Below, one piece after another: positions 1 to 7,807 of a stretch of 36,042 nt of DNA. The stretch comes from Nocardioides sp. (GTDB lineage Bacteria; Actinomycetota; Actinomycetes; Propionibacteriales; Nocardioidaceae), in NCBI GenBank assembly GCA_025924815.1, contig JAICHQ010000028.1, positions 1 to 36,042 on the forward strand, in the 5' to 3' direction. Positions within the stretch are counted from its first letter, which is position 1; every line of letters starts with the position of its first letter. Position numbers and translations under genes: made by a program. Below the pieces are notes generated by a model. It made no database searches, was not told the DNA's origin, and worked only from the letters and a program-made list of their open reading frames with translations.

Positions 1-2021
1 CCGACGACGAACGCCTCACGGATGCGCCGCCCCTCCTCGGTGCGGATCGGGATGTTCTGCAGGTTGGGCTCGGTGCTGGACAGCCGGCCCGTCGCCGCGA
101 TCGTCTGGTTGAACGTCGTGTGGATGCGGCCGTCGGACTGCACCGTCTTCAGCAGCCCCTCGATCGTCTGCCGCAGCCGGCTGACGTCGCGGTGACGCAG
201 GAGCGCCATCAGGAACGGGTGCTCGGTCTTCTCGTAGAGCCCCTGCAGCGCGTCGGCGTCGGTGGTGTAGCCGGTCTTGGTGCGCTTGGTCTTCGGCATG
301 CCGAGCTCGTCGAAGAGCACGACCTGCAGCTGCTTGGGCGAGCCGAGGTTGATCTCCTTGCCGATCACCCGGAAAGCCTCGGCGGCCGCGTCGCGCACCT
401 CGGAGGCGAAGTGGCTCTCCAGGGACTCCAGATGGTCGATGTCGACGGCGATGCCGGTCTGCTCCATCGAGGCGAGCAGGTCGATCAGCGGGAGCTCGAC
501 CTCGGCGAGCAGGCGCGCACCGCCGGTCTGCTCGATCTCGCCGTCGAGCGTGTCGGCGAGGTCGAGCACCGCCCGCGCGTGCAGCATCGCGGTGTCCGCC
601 ACGCCACCGCCGGTGGCCTCGTCGTCGAAGAGCATCTCGTCCGGACCGTCGTCGCCCGCGCCCTGCTTCAGCTCCCTCTTGAGGTAGCGCAGGGTCAGGT
701 CGGCCAGGTCGTAGGAGCGCTGGTCGGGGCGCACGAGATAGGCCGCGAGCGCGGTATCGCTGACCAGCCCGTGCAGCGGCCAGCCGCGGGCGGCGAGCGC
801 CAGCATCGGACCCTTGGCGTCGTGGAGCACCTTGGCCCGCCCGGGATCGCCCAGCCAGGACATCACGGCGGCGTCGTCGTCGGGCGTCACCTCGCCCGCG
901 TCGATCCAGGCCGCCTGGCCGTCGGCGGCGGCGAGGGCGATCCCCCGCACCTCGCCGGTGCCCGCCCCCCACCCGCCGTGGACGGTCACGCCGGTGCGAG
1001 TGCCTGCCGCCGCGTGCACGTCGAGCCAGGCGGACACCTCGCCCTCGCCCAGCATCGCCCCGGACAGCTCGAAGCCCGAGTCGTCGATGTCGTCGTGCTG
1101 CACGTCCCACGACTCCAGCAGGCGCTCTCGCAGCACCCGGAACTCCAGGGAGTCGAACAGGGTGTGGACCAGCTGGCGATCCCATGACTGCGCCTCGAGA
1201 TCGGCCGGGACCAGCTCGAGGTCCAGGTCGCGGACCAGCGCGTTGAGGCGCCGGTTGCGGATGACGTCGCCGAGGTGCTCGCGCAGCGCCTCGCCCTTCT
1301 TGCCGGTGATCTTGTCGGCGTGCGTGATCACGCCGTCGAGGCCGTCGTACTCCTTGAGCCAGCGGGCGGCGAAGCCCGGCCCCACCCCCGGGACACCCGG
1401 CAGGTTGTCGGAGGTCTCGCCCACGATCGCGGCCAGCTCGGGGTAGCGCTCCGGGCGGACCCCGTAGCGCTCCTCGACTGCGTCGGGCGTCATCCGTGCC
1501 AGCTCGGAGACCCCGCGCATCGGGTAGAGCACTGTGGAGGTGTCGGTGACCAGCTGGAAGGCGTCGCGGTCGCCGGTGAGGATCAGCACCTCGTAGCCCT
1601 CGGCGAGAGCGTCGGTGACGAGCGTGGCGATGATGTCGTCTGCCTCGTAGCCGTCCTTGGCGAGGTGCTTGATCCTCAGGGCGTCGAGCACCTCGTTGAT
1701 CAGGGGCAGCTGGCTGGAGAACTCCTCGGGCGTCTTGTTGCGCTTGGCCTTGTACTCGGCGTACTCCTGGAGGCGGAAGGTCTGCCGGGACTTGTCGAAC
1801 GCGACCGCGATGTGGGTCGGCTGTTCGTCGCGCAGCACGTTGATCAGCATCGAGGTGAACCCGAAGACGGCGTTGGTGTGCTGGCCGGTGGTGGTGGAGA
1901 AGTTCTCCACCGGGAGGGCGAAGAACGCGCGATAGGCCAGCGAGTGGCCGTCGAGGAGCAGCAGCCGCTGACGGGCTGGGGTCACCGTGGGAACGGCTGT
2001 CGCGGTGGCGTGGTCGGGCAC
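1..2021 (-). CDS. polA: DNA polymerase I, 3' end cut by window edge
   Basis: About 673 codons of DNA polymerase I, which fills repair gaps and removes Okazaki primers. The N-terminal 5'-3' exonuclease domain is complete: LLLLDGHSLAYRAFFALP near residue 18, then DGYEADDIIATL, TGDRDAFQLV and GETSDNLPGVPGVG, which carry the metal-binding acidic residues. The middle 3'-5' exonuclease-like domain lacks the usual acidic catalytic motifs and is probably inactive, as is common in Actinobacteria. The polymerase domain begins (TFNQTIAATGRLSSTEPNLQ) but its catalytic motifs lie outside the window. GTG at 2021 is the first start after an in-frame TAG. A second GTG at 1985 is possible. I prefer 2021 because TAGAGT sits 6 nt before it, which fits a leaderless transcript. 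The gene is divergent from the thioesterase gene. Confidence 0.96.
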   Translation of the reverse strand, partial: MPDHATATAVPTVTPARQRLLLLDGHSLAYRAFFALPVENFSTTTGQHTNAVFGFTSMLINVLRDEQPTHIAVAFDKSRQTFRLQEYAEYKAKRNKTPEEFSSQLPLINEVLDALRIKHLAKDGYEADDIIATLVTDALAEGYEVLILTGDRDAFQLVTDTSTVLYPMRGVSELARMTPDAVEERYGVRPERYPELAAIVGETSDNLPGVPGVGPGFAARWLKEYDGLDGVITHADKITGKKGEALREHLGDVIRNRRLNALVRDLDLELVPADLEAQSWDRQLVHTLFDSLEFRVLRERLLESWDVQHDDIDDSGFELSGAMLGEGEVSAWLDVHAAAGTRTGVTVHGGWGAGTGEVRGIALAAADGQAAWIDAGEVTPDDDAAVMSWLGDPGRAKVLHDAKGPMLALAARGWPLHGLVSDTALAAYLVRPDQRSYDLADLTLRYLKRELKQGAGDDGPDEMLFDDEATGGGVADTAMLHARAVLDLADTLDGEIEQTGGARLLAEVELPLIDLLASMEQTGIAVDIDHLESLESHFASEVRDAAAEAFRVIGKEINLGSPKQLQVVLFDELGMPKTKRTKTGYTTDADALQGLYEKTEHPFLMALLRHRDVSRLRQTIEGLLKTVQSDGRIHTTFNQTIAATGRLSSTEPNLQNIPIRTEEGRRIREAFVV

Positions 2022-2027
2022 CCGCCG

Positions 2028-2033
2028 ACTCTA
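2028..2033 (-). promoter_or_regulatory. Candidate -10 element of polA (leaderless)
   Basis: On the minus strand TAGAGT is followed by 6 nt (CGGCGG) and then the GTG start at 2021. This matches the actinobacterial TANNNT -10 with transcription starting at the start codon. No convincing -35 is seen. Confidence 0.45.
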
Positions 2034-2081
2034 TCCAGAGGCACCGACGGGCACCTCTGGCCGATCCGGCAGGATGACGGC

Positions 2082-2543
2082 ATGGACGACCGCAGCGACG
2101 AGGGCACGGCCGGCGAGCTCGACGGGGAGCGCCTGCTCGCCGGGTTCATCGCCGGCGAGGACGGCGCCATGGGAGCGCTCAACCACAAGATGGGCGTGAA
2201 GATCCTCGAGGCGTCGGCCGAGCGGGTCGTCGCCACCATGCCGGTCGAGGGCAACACCCAGCCCTACGGTCTCCTCCACGGCGGAGCGTCCGTCGTGCTG
2301 GCCGAGAGCCTGGGCTCGCTGGGATCGGCGATCCACGCCCATCCCGACCGGATCTCCGTCGGGGTCGACATCAACGCGACGCACCACCGGGCCGCCACCA
2401 GCGGCCTGGTGACGGGCGTGGCCACACCTCTGCACCTCGGGCGCAGCACGGCGTCGTACCAGGTGGTCATCACCGACGACGAGGACCGCCGCGTCTGCAC
2501 CTGCCGGATCACCTGCGCGCTGCTCCCCCGCGACCGCGGCTGA
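2082..2543 (+). CDS. Hotdog-fold PaaI/YdiI-type thioesterase
   Basis: 153-residue hotdog thioesterase, a family that hydrolyses acyl-CoA or aryl-CoA thioesters in the cytoplasm. The active-site segment GLLHGGASVVLAES is typical of the YdiI/EntH/PaaI group; its Glu is the expected catalytic base and the HGG loop binds the thioester. The N-terminal ~20 residues are acidic and not part of the fold. Substrate cannot be told from sequence: DHNA-CoA (menaquinone route) or aryl-CoA proofreading are both possible. It is divergent from polA across about 60 bp. ATG 2082 has no good Shine-Dalgarno. CAGGAT lies 6 nt upstream (2070-2075), so this gene may also be leaderless, with a weaker -10. The stop codon lies inside a hairpin shared with the convergent acetyltransferase gene. 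Confidence 0.9.
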   Translation: MDDRSDEGTAGELDGERLLAGFIAGEDGAMGALNHKMGVKILEASAERVVATMPVEGNTQPYGLLHGGASVVLAESLGSLGSAIHAHPDRISVGVDINATHHRAATSGLVTGVATPLHLGRSTASYQVVITDDEDRRVCTCRITCALLPRDRG

Positions 2544-2562
2544 CCGCCGTCGCGCGGTCAGC
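2539..2562. terminator. Symmetric hairpin spanning two convergent stop codons
   Basis: Perfect 9-bp stem GCTGACCGC (2539-2547) with GCGGTCAGC (2554-2562) and a 6-nt loop. The thioesterase TGA (2541-2543) lies in one arm and the acetyltransferase stop (2558-2560, minus) in the other. There is no U-tract. It is likely a bidirectional, GC-type terminator. Confidence 0.55.
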
Positions 2563-3115
2563 GGCTGGAGACCGACCGCGCGCGCCGCGCGCTACGGCGT
2601 GCGGCGAGCACCTGGGTCATCTGACGCCCCCCGGGATACCGGCCCGAGAGCTTCGAGCGGACCGCGGGGGTGGGCGCCATGCGCAGCACGGCCTGTGGGC
2701 CCAGGGCGAGCCGCGCCATGAAGCGGTTGGCCTCGCGCGACCCGGATGCCGTCGCCGTCGCCACGTGGGCGATGCCGAGCTCCTCGGCCCAGGTCACCGC
2801 GCACTCCATCAGGGCCTTGCCCACACCGCGCTTGCGATGCTGGAGGACGACCGCCGCGTTGTGCGCCTGCAGGACCGGCTCGGGGTTGACCGGGGAGTAC
2901 GTCGCGGCGCGCAGGAAGACGGCGCCGGCGAACTCGCCGTCGTACTCCGCCACGACCAGACGCTCCCCGGGATGGTCTCCCAGCTGCTCGATCGCGGTGG
3001 CCAGGTCGTGCAGCTGCTCATCGGCGCCGCGGCGCAGGTAGGGCTGCCACAGATCGGCGAGGTGCTCGACGTCGGCCAAGGTCGCATCCCGCAGGCTCAC
3101 CTGGAACCGGCTCAT
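2558..3115 (-). CDS. GNAT family N-acetyltransferase
   Basis: 185-residue GCN5-related acetyltransferase, which transfers acetyl from acetyl-CoA to an amine. Motif A, the acetyl-CoA pyrophosphate loop, is visible as HRKRGVGKALM (about residues 93-103), preceded by the beta-strand AHNAAVVL. The C-terminal tail is strongly basic (AARRSARRARS). Substrate is unknown. ATG 3115 has a good ribosome-binding site (AGGAGA, 5 nt spacer). It is convergent with the thioesterase gene, with only 14 bp between their stop codons, and divergent from the DUF554 gene. Confidence 0.88.
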   Translation of the reverse strand: MSRFQVSLRDATLADVEHLADLWQPYLRRGADEQLHDLATAIEQLGDHPGERLVVAEYDGEFAGAVFLRAATYSPVNPEPVLQAHNAAVVLQHRKRGVGKALMECAVTWAEELGIAHVATATASGSREANRFMARLALGPQAVLRMAPTPAVRSKLSGRYPGGRQMTQVLAARRSARRARSVSSR

Positions 3116-3281
3116 GCGGGTCTCCTACGGATTGCGGCGTGCGGGAAGGGAAGGCGGGGGCATTTCATCCGTTGACCTCCCGGTCGACGAAGGAACGGCA
3201 ACTTCCGGTCCCCCCGTCGATGCCGCACCGGCAGACTACGCTCGGTCCGCCCGTTTGTCCCAGGTACCCCCAAGGAGCGCT

Positions 3282-4028
3282 GTGATCGCCGGTTCCGGCA
3301 CGGCCGTCAACATCGTCACGGTGCTGGTCGGATCCTCGGTCGGCGTCCTCGCCGGCAACCGGCTCCCCGCCCGGACCCGCGACCTCGTGACCGACGCACT
3401 GGGCCTGATCACCCTGCTCATCGCCGGTCTCGCGGCGGTGGCGGTCAACGACCCGGCCTTCGCCGCGAAGGTCGGCCCGCACGCTCCGCTCCTGATCGTG
3501 CTGGGCTCGCTGGTCATCGGCGGGATCGTTGGCTCCGCCCTGCGCCTGGAGCAACGCGTGGAGGGCCTCGGCGGCTGGCTGCAGCGCCGTCTGTCGGGCG
3601 CGGAGGACTCCACGGAGCGCGCGCGCTTCGTCGAGGGCTTCGTGACCTCGTCGCTGGTGTTCTGCACCGGGCCGCTGACCATCCTCGGCTCCCTGTCCGA
3701 CGGGCTGGGACACGGCGCCGACCAGCTCTACCTGAAGGCGACGCTCGACGGCTTCGCGGCGGTCGCGTTCGCTGCGTCGTTCGGCTGGGGCGTCGCTGCC
3801 AGCGCCCTGACCGTGCTCGTCGTGCAGGGCGCCATCACGGCCGTCGGCGCGGTGCTCGGTGACGTGCTGCCGGACGCCGAGCTGGCGGCGATCACGGCCG
3901 CGGGCGGGCTGATGCTCGTGGGCGTGGCGTTCCGGCTGCTGCGGATCCGCGAGATCGCCGTGGCCGACCTGTTGCCGGGGCTGGCCGTCGCCCCGCTGCT
4001 GGTCGGTGCGGTGGCGGCGTTCCGGTAG
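3282..4028 (+). CDS. DUF554 family membrane protein
   Basis: 248-residue polytopic inner-membrane protein of the DUF554 (YqgA/YdfK-like) family, function unknown. The family start is seen: GTAVNIVTVLVGSSVGVLAGNRLP, a first helix rich in Gly and Val. It is followed by helices LGLITLLIAGLAAVAV, LIVLGSLVIGGIVGSAL and the conserved GFVTSSLVFCTGPLTILGS. I chose GTG 3282 over longer upstream starts because AAGGAG ends 4 nt before it and the family begins right there. Upstream in-frame sequence is low-complexity and not membrane-like. Transcription runs towards the liv operon and meets it at a shared hairpin. Confidence 0.88.
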   Translation: MIAGSGTAVNIVTVLVGSSVGVLAGNRLPARTRDLVTDALGLITLLIAGLAAVAVNDPAFAAKVGPHAPLLIVLGSLVIGGIVGSALRLEQRVEGLGGWLQRRLSGAEDSTERARFVEGFVTSSLVFCTGPLTILGSLSDGLGHGADQLYLKATLDGFAAVAFAASFGWGVAASALTVLVVQGAITAVGAVLGDVLPDAELAAITAAGGLMLVGVAFRLLRIREIAVADLLPGLAVAPLLVGAVAAFR

Positions 4029-4045
4029 GGCGCGGGCAGCTCACA

Positions 4046-4074
4046 CCGACGCCGGCACCGAGACCGGCGGTCGG
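4046..4074. terminator. Bidirectional hairpin between DUF554 gene and livF
   Basis: CCGACGCCGG (4046-4055) pairs with CCGGCGGTCGG (4064-4074) with a single bulged base and an 8-nt loop. It lies 17 nt after the DUF554 stop codon and directly beyond the livF stop codon. This is a plausible terminator for both directions, without a T-run. Confidence 0.5.
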
Positions 4075-4075
4075 G

Positions 4076-4795
4076 TCAGACGTCGCCGCCGAGGTACGCC
4101 GCTCGCACGGAGGGGTCGCCCGAGAGCTCCTCACCGGTGCCCGAGCGGACGATCTCGCCGGTCTCGAGCACGTGGGCCTGGTGGGCGCGCCGCAGCGCCT
4201 GGGCGGCGTTCTGCTCGACCAGGAGCACGGTGGTCCCCTGCTGGTTGATCTCGCTGATGATCGTGAAGATCTGCTGGATCAGCCGCGGGGCCAGCCCCAT
4301 CGAGGGCTCGTCGAGCAGCACCAGCCGCGGCCGCGCCATCAGCGCCCTGCCGATCGCCAGCATCTGCTGCTCGCCACCGGACATCGTGCCGGCGGTCTGG
4401 TTCACCCGCTCCTCCAGACGCGGGAAGAGCTGGAAGACCCGTTCGACGTCCTCTCGGTACGCCGGGGTCTTGCGGTCGGTGCGGACGTAGGCGCCCATGT
4501 CGAGGTTCTCGCGCACCGTCATCCCGGGGAAGCAGCCCCGGCCCTCGGGCGACTGGCTGATCCCGAGCTTCACGCGGTCGTAGGGAGCCAACCGGGTGAT
4601 GTCCTTGCCGTCGAAGACGATCTTGCCCTCGCGCACCTTGCGGAGCCCGGAGATCGTCTTCAGTGTCGTGGTCTTCCCGGCCCCGTTGGCCCCGATCAGC
4701 GTCGTGACCTCGCCCTCGGCGACGCCGAAGGAGATGTTGCGGATCGCCTCGATGTGGCCGTAGTTGACGCACAGGCCCTCGACCTCAAGAAGCAT
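4076..4795 (-). CDS. livF: Branched-chain amino acid ABC transporter ATPase LivF
   Basis: 239-residue ATPase of a HAAT-family importer (branched-chain or related amino acids). Visible motifs: Walker A GANGAGKT (residues 35-42), signature MSGGEQQ (138-144), Walker B LVLLDEP (158-164) and the switch His region as VLLVEQNA. The QNA ending is typical of LivF rather than LivG. It is the last gene of livJ-H-M-G-F. It overlaps livG by 11 bp, implying coupled translation, and it ends at a hairpin. Substrate specificity cannot be assigned from the ATPase. Confidence 0.93.
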   Translation of the reverse strand: MLLEVEGLCVNYGHIEAIRNISFGVAEGEVTTLIGANGAGKTTTLKTISGLRKVREGKIVFDGKDITRLAPYDRVKLGISQSPEGRGCFPGMTVRENLDMGAYVRTDRKTPAYREDVERVFQLFPRLEERVNQTAGTMSGGEQQMLAIGRALMARPRLVLLDEPSMGLAPRLIQQIFTIISEINQQGTTVLLVEQNAAQALRRAHQAHVLETGEIVRSGTGEELSGDPSVRAAYLGGDV

Positions 4796-5573
4796 CTTCT
4801 TCGTCCACTCCCAGGTAGGCCGCGATCACGGCCGGGTTGTCGCGGATCGCGGCCGGCGGGCCCTCCGCGATCTTGCGGCCGAACTCCAGCACCACGATCC
4901 GGTCGGTGACGCCCATGACCAGGCGCATGTCGTGCTCGATCAGCAGGACGGTGAAGCCCTGGTCGCGCACCTTGCGGATCAGGTCCATCAACTTCTGCTT
5001 CTCCGCGGGGTTGAACCCGGCGGCCGGCTCGTCGAGGCAGAGCAGCTTCGGGTTGGTCGCCATCGCCCGGGCGATCTCGAGGCGCCGCTGGTCGCCGTAC
5101 GACAGGTTCGCCGCCAGCTCGTCGCTGCGCCCGCCGACCCCGACGAATTTCAGCAGCTCGAGGGCCCGTCTGCGGGCCTCCGCCTCGGTGTGGCGGTGGC
5201 GGGGGGTGCGCAGCAGAGCGTCGAAGAAGCCGACCTTGCTGTGAGCATCGGCGCCGACCATGACGTTCTCCAGCGCCGTCATGGACTTGAACAGCCTGAT
5301 GTTCTGGAAGGTGCGGGCGATCCCGAGCCGTGTGATCGCGTGCCGCTTCATCTTGCCCAGCGGCTGCCCGTCGAACCGGACCTGGCCCGAGGTGGCCTCG
5401 TAGACGCCGGTCATCACGTTGAAGCAGGTGGTCTTCCCGGCGCCGTTGGGCCCGATCAGACCGAGGATCTCACCCTCGTGGATGTCGAAGGTGACCGAGT
5501 CGAGCGCCGTCAGACCGCCGAACCGGATCGTGACGTCGTCGACCTCCAGGAGCTTCTTCGTCTCAGGCGACAT
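4785..5573 (-). CDS. livG: Branched-chain amino acid ABC transporter ATPase LivG
   Basis: 262-residue partner ATPase. Walker A GPNGAGKT (41-48), signature LSYGDQ (157-162), Walker B LLCLDEP (177-183) and the H-loop VLLIEHDM are intact. The EHDM ending and the insert around residues 115-150 mark LivG rather than LivF. It overlaps livM upstream by 11 bp and livF downstream by 11 bp, so the two ATPases and the permease are probably made in fixed ratio. It forms a cytoplasmic heterodimer with LivF on LivHM. Confidence 0.93.
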   Translation of the reverse strand: MSPETKKLLEVDDVTIRFGGLTALDSVTFDIHEGEILGLIGPNGAGKTTCFNVMTGVYEATSGQVRFDGQPLGKMKRHAITRLGIARTFQNIRLFKSMTALENVMVGADAHSKVGFFDALLRTPRHRHTEAEARRRALELLKFVGVGGRSDELAANLSYGDQRRLEIARAMATNPKLLCLDEPAAGFNPAEKQKLMDLIRKVRDQGFTVLLIEHDMRLVMGVTDRIVVLEFGRKIAEGPPAAIRDNPAVIAAYLGVDEEDAS

Positions 5574-6732
5574 CGGCCCCGACCCCCTCGAGCTCCTCGA
5601 TCTCTTCCTCGGCCTGCATCACTCGTCTGGTACGTCGCGGCGGTAGCAGACCCTGCGGACGGTAGATCGTCAGCACCATCAGGGCCAGGCCGAAGACCAG
5701 GTAGCGCCAGTCGCTGAACGAGCGGAAACGCTCGGGGAGGTAGGCCACCAGCACGCCTCCCGCGATCGCGCCCCAGCGGTTCCCGGCTCCACCGACGATC
5801 ACGGCCGCCACGAACAGCATGGACAGGACCAGCTGGAAGGTCAGCGGGTTGATGTATCCCTGCCGGCTCGCGTAGAGGGCGCCGGACAGGCCACCGATCG
5901 CTGCGCCGAGCGCGAAGGCGAGCAGCTTGTACTTGAAGGTGGACACCCCCATGAGCTCGGCGGCGTCCTCGTCCTCACGGGTGGCCTCCCACGCCCGCCC
6001 GACCCGGCTGGCCTTCACCAGCCGGTCGGCGATCAGCACCAGGATCAAGGCGGTGAGCACCAGCCAGTAGTAGGGGACCGCGTCGAGCACGCCGAACTTC
6101 AAGAACCGCGTGGAGTGGTCGTAGTCGAGGCTGGGCGGGAACGTCGACCAGTCCAGGTGGGGGATCTCGAACAGGCCGCCGGTCGGCCCGATCGGGTTCG
6201 GACCGATGCTCGGGGGCTGGGGGATGTCCTTGATGCCGGACGCAGCGCCGAGCCAGCCGACGTTGGTGACGACCAGCCGGATGATCTCGCCGAAGCCCAT
6301 CGTCACGATGGCGAGGTAGTCGCCGCGCACCCGCAGGGTGGGGGCGCCGAGGATCACGCCGGTGACCATCGTCACCGCGATCGCCACCGGAAGCGCGAAG
6401 AAGAACGGCCAGTGCCAGTGCTCGGAGGTGAGCACGCCGGTGGTGTAGGCGCCCGCCGCGTAGAACCCGACGTACCCGAGGTCGAGCAGCCCGGCGTACC
6501 CGATCACGATGTTGAGCCCGACCGCGACCAGGGCGAAGATCGCGCACGAGAACATCACCCCGCCGAAGTCGGTGCCCGGGGTCGTGATCAGCGGCGGCCG
6601 GATGATCGGCAGGAAGTAGATCAAGATGACGACGAGGGCGCCGACGAGCCACCTGGCCCACTTCGGCCAGCCGATGAAGAGGCCCCCGACGCGGTCCCAC
6701 GGGAGCTTGATGCTGGGGCGTGCGCCGTTCAT
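5563..6732 (-). CDS. livM: Branched-chain amino acid ABC transporter permease LivM
   Basis: 389-residue integral membrane permease. A hydrophobic N-terminal segment (WLVGALVVILIYFLPIIRP) is followed by the family core VGLNIVIGYAGLLDLGYVGFYAAGAYT, which is diagnostic of LivM, and by several further helices. The C-terminal ~25 residues are charged and cytoplasmic. The ATG lies in an ATGA overlap with the livH stop codon. It pairs with LivH to form the translocation pore for the LivJ-bound solute. The long N-terminal extension before the first helix (about 25 residues) is common in Actinobacteria. Confidence 0.93.
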   Translation of the reverse strand: MNGARPSIKLPWDRVGGLFIGWPKWARWLVGALVVILIYFLPIIRPPLITTPGTDFGGVMFSCAIFALVAVGLNIVIGYAGLLDLGYVGFYAAGAYTTGVLTSEHWHWPFFFALPVAIAVTMVTGVILGAPTLRVRGDYLAIVTMGFGEIIRLVVTNVGWLGAASGIKDIPQPPSIGPNPIGPTGGLFEIPHLDWSTFPPSLDYDHSTRFLKFGVLDAVPYYWLVLTALILVLIADRLVKASRVGRAWEATREDEDAAELMGVSTFKYKLLAFALGAAIGGLSGALYASRQGYINPLTFQLVLSMLFVAAVIVGGAGNRWGAIAGGVLVAYLPERFRSFSDWRYLVFGLALMVLTIYRPQGLLPPRRTRRVMQAEEEIEELEGVGADVA

Positions 6733-7730
6733 GCCCGGGCCTTTCCGAGCGCCTCACCCAGCAGGCCGGAGGGCCGGACGAGCAGGATCAGCACCAGCAG
6801 GACGAATGCCACGACGTCCTTCCACTGGGTGCCGAACACCGCCGACCCCCAGTTCTCGACGACGCCGAGCAGAAGCCCGCCGAGCAGCGCTCCGCGCAGG
6901 TTGCCGATCCCGCCGAGGACGGCCGCGGTGAACGCCTTCACGCCGAGGATGAATCCGGCGTTCTGGCGGGTGGTCCCGATCTTGAGCATGTAGAGCGCCG
7001 CGGCGGCCCCCGCCATCAGCCCGCCGATCAGGAAGGTGATCTGGATGATCCGGGTGGAGTTGACGCCCATCAGGAGGGCGGACTCGGGGTCCTGGGCGAC
7101 GGCGCGGATGCCGCGACCGAACCGGGTACGCCGCACGAAGATGTCGAGGGCGAGCATCATGGCCAGCGCTGCGCCGATGACGACCAGGTCGACGTCGGTC
7201 ACCGTGTAGTCGCCGATCGTGAAGAGGCCCTTGGGGTTGATCGTGACCGGGTTGGCGTAGATGTCCCGGGCGTTCGAGACGTAGTTGGACAGGTTGTCCT
7301 CGAGGCCGAACCAAGCCGCGACCTTGTCGCGGACGCCCATCAGCTCCGAGAGCGTGAACGAGGCGCCGATCGCGGAGATCAGTGCGATCAGCTTGGGCGC
7401 GTCCTTCTTCAGCAGTGGCCGATAGGCCACGCGTTCGATGAGGAGCGCGACCGCGGCCGAGGTCAACATGGCGGCGACCAATGCCAGGATGAGGAGCCCG
7501 ATGGTCGATCCCAGGCCCTGGGAGGCCGAGGTGGTCCCGTGGATGAAGACGAACACCCAGGCGAAGGCGAAGGTCCCGAACATGAAGACCTCGGAGTGGG
7601 CGAAGTTGATCAGCTGCAGGATGCCGTACACCATCGTGTAGCCGAGGGCGACCAGCGCGTAGATCGCACCGAGCGCCAGACCGGTGATCGTCAGCTCGAA
7701 GATGTGCTGGAACAAGAAGTCGAAGTGCAA
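6729..7730 (-). CDS. livH: Branched-chain amino acid ABC transporter permease LivH
   Basis: 333-residue permease. The N-terminal hallmark of LivH is present: LALGAIYALVALGYTMVYG followed by LINFAHSEVFMFG. Later comes KAFTAAVLGGIGNLRGALLGG, another family landmark. Translation appears to begin at TTG 7730, with a weak purine-rich site upstream; no ATG or GTG occurs in frame close by. It is the first gene after livJ, separated from it by 77 bp holding a strong perfect hairpin. Its stop codon overlaps the livM start by 4 bp. Confidence 0.92.
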   Translation of the reverse strand: MHFDFLFQHIFELTITGLALGAIYALVALGYTMVYGILQLINFAHSEVFMFGTFAFAWVFVFIHGTTSASQGLGSTIGLLILALVAAMLTSAAVALLIERVAYRPLLKKDAPKLIALISAIGASFTLSELMGVRDKVAAWFGLEDNLSNYVSNARDIYANPVTINPKGLFTIGDYTVTDVDLVVIGAALAMMLALDIFVRRTRFGRGIRAVAQDPESALLMGVNSTRIIQITFLIGGLMAGAAAALYMLKIGTTRQNAGFILGVKAFTAAVLGGIGNLRGALLGGLLLGVVENWGSAVFGTQWKDVVAFVLLVLILLVRPSGLLGEALGKARA

Positions 7731-7762
7731 GAGGTCCCCCTCGGCTGCGTCGGACCCAGCGA

Positions 7763-7796
7763 TGCGGCCGGGGATGGTGTCCCATCCCCGGCCGCA
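7763..7796 (-). terminator. 15-bp perfect hairpin between livJ and livH
   Basis: TGCGGCCGGGGATGG (7763-7777) and CCATCCCCGGCCGCA (7782-7796) form an uninterrupted 15-bp stem with a 4-nt loop TGTC. It lies between the livJ stop (7808) and the livH start (7730). No T-run follows on the minus strand. It probably acts as a partial terminator or as a 3' stabiliser for the livJ message. Confidence 0.6.
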
Positions 7797-7807
7797 GCCG
7801 GCTCAGG

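Noticed and set aside
3172..3242. Promoter for the DUF554 gene using TTGACC (3172-3177) or TACGCT (3237-3242)
   Set aside because: The two boxes are not spaced as a pair, and neither has a matching partner at 16-18 bp.
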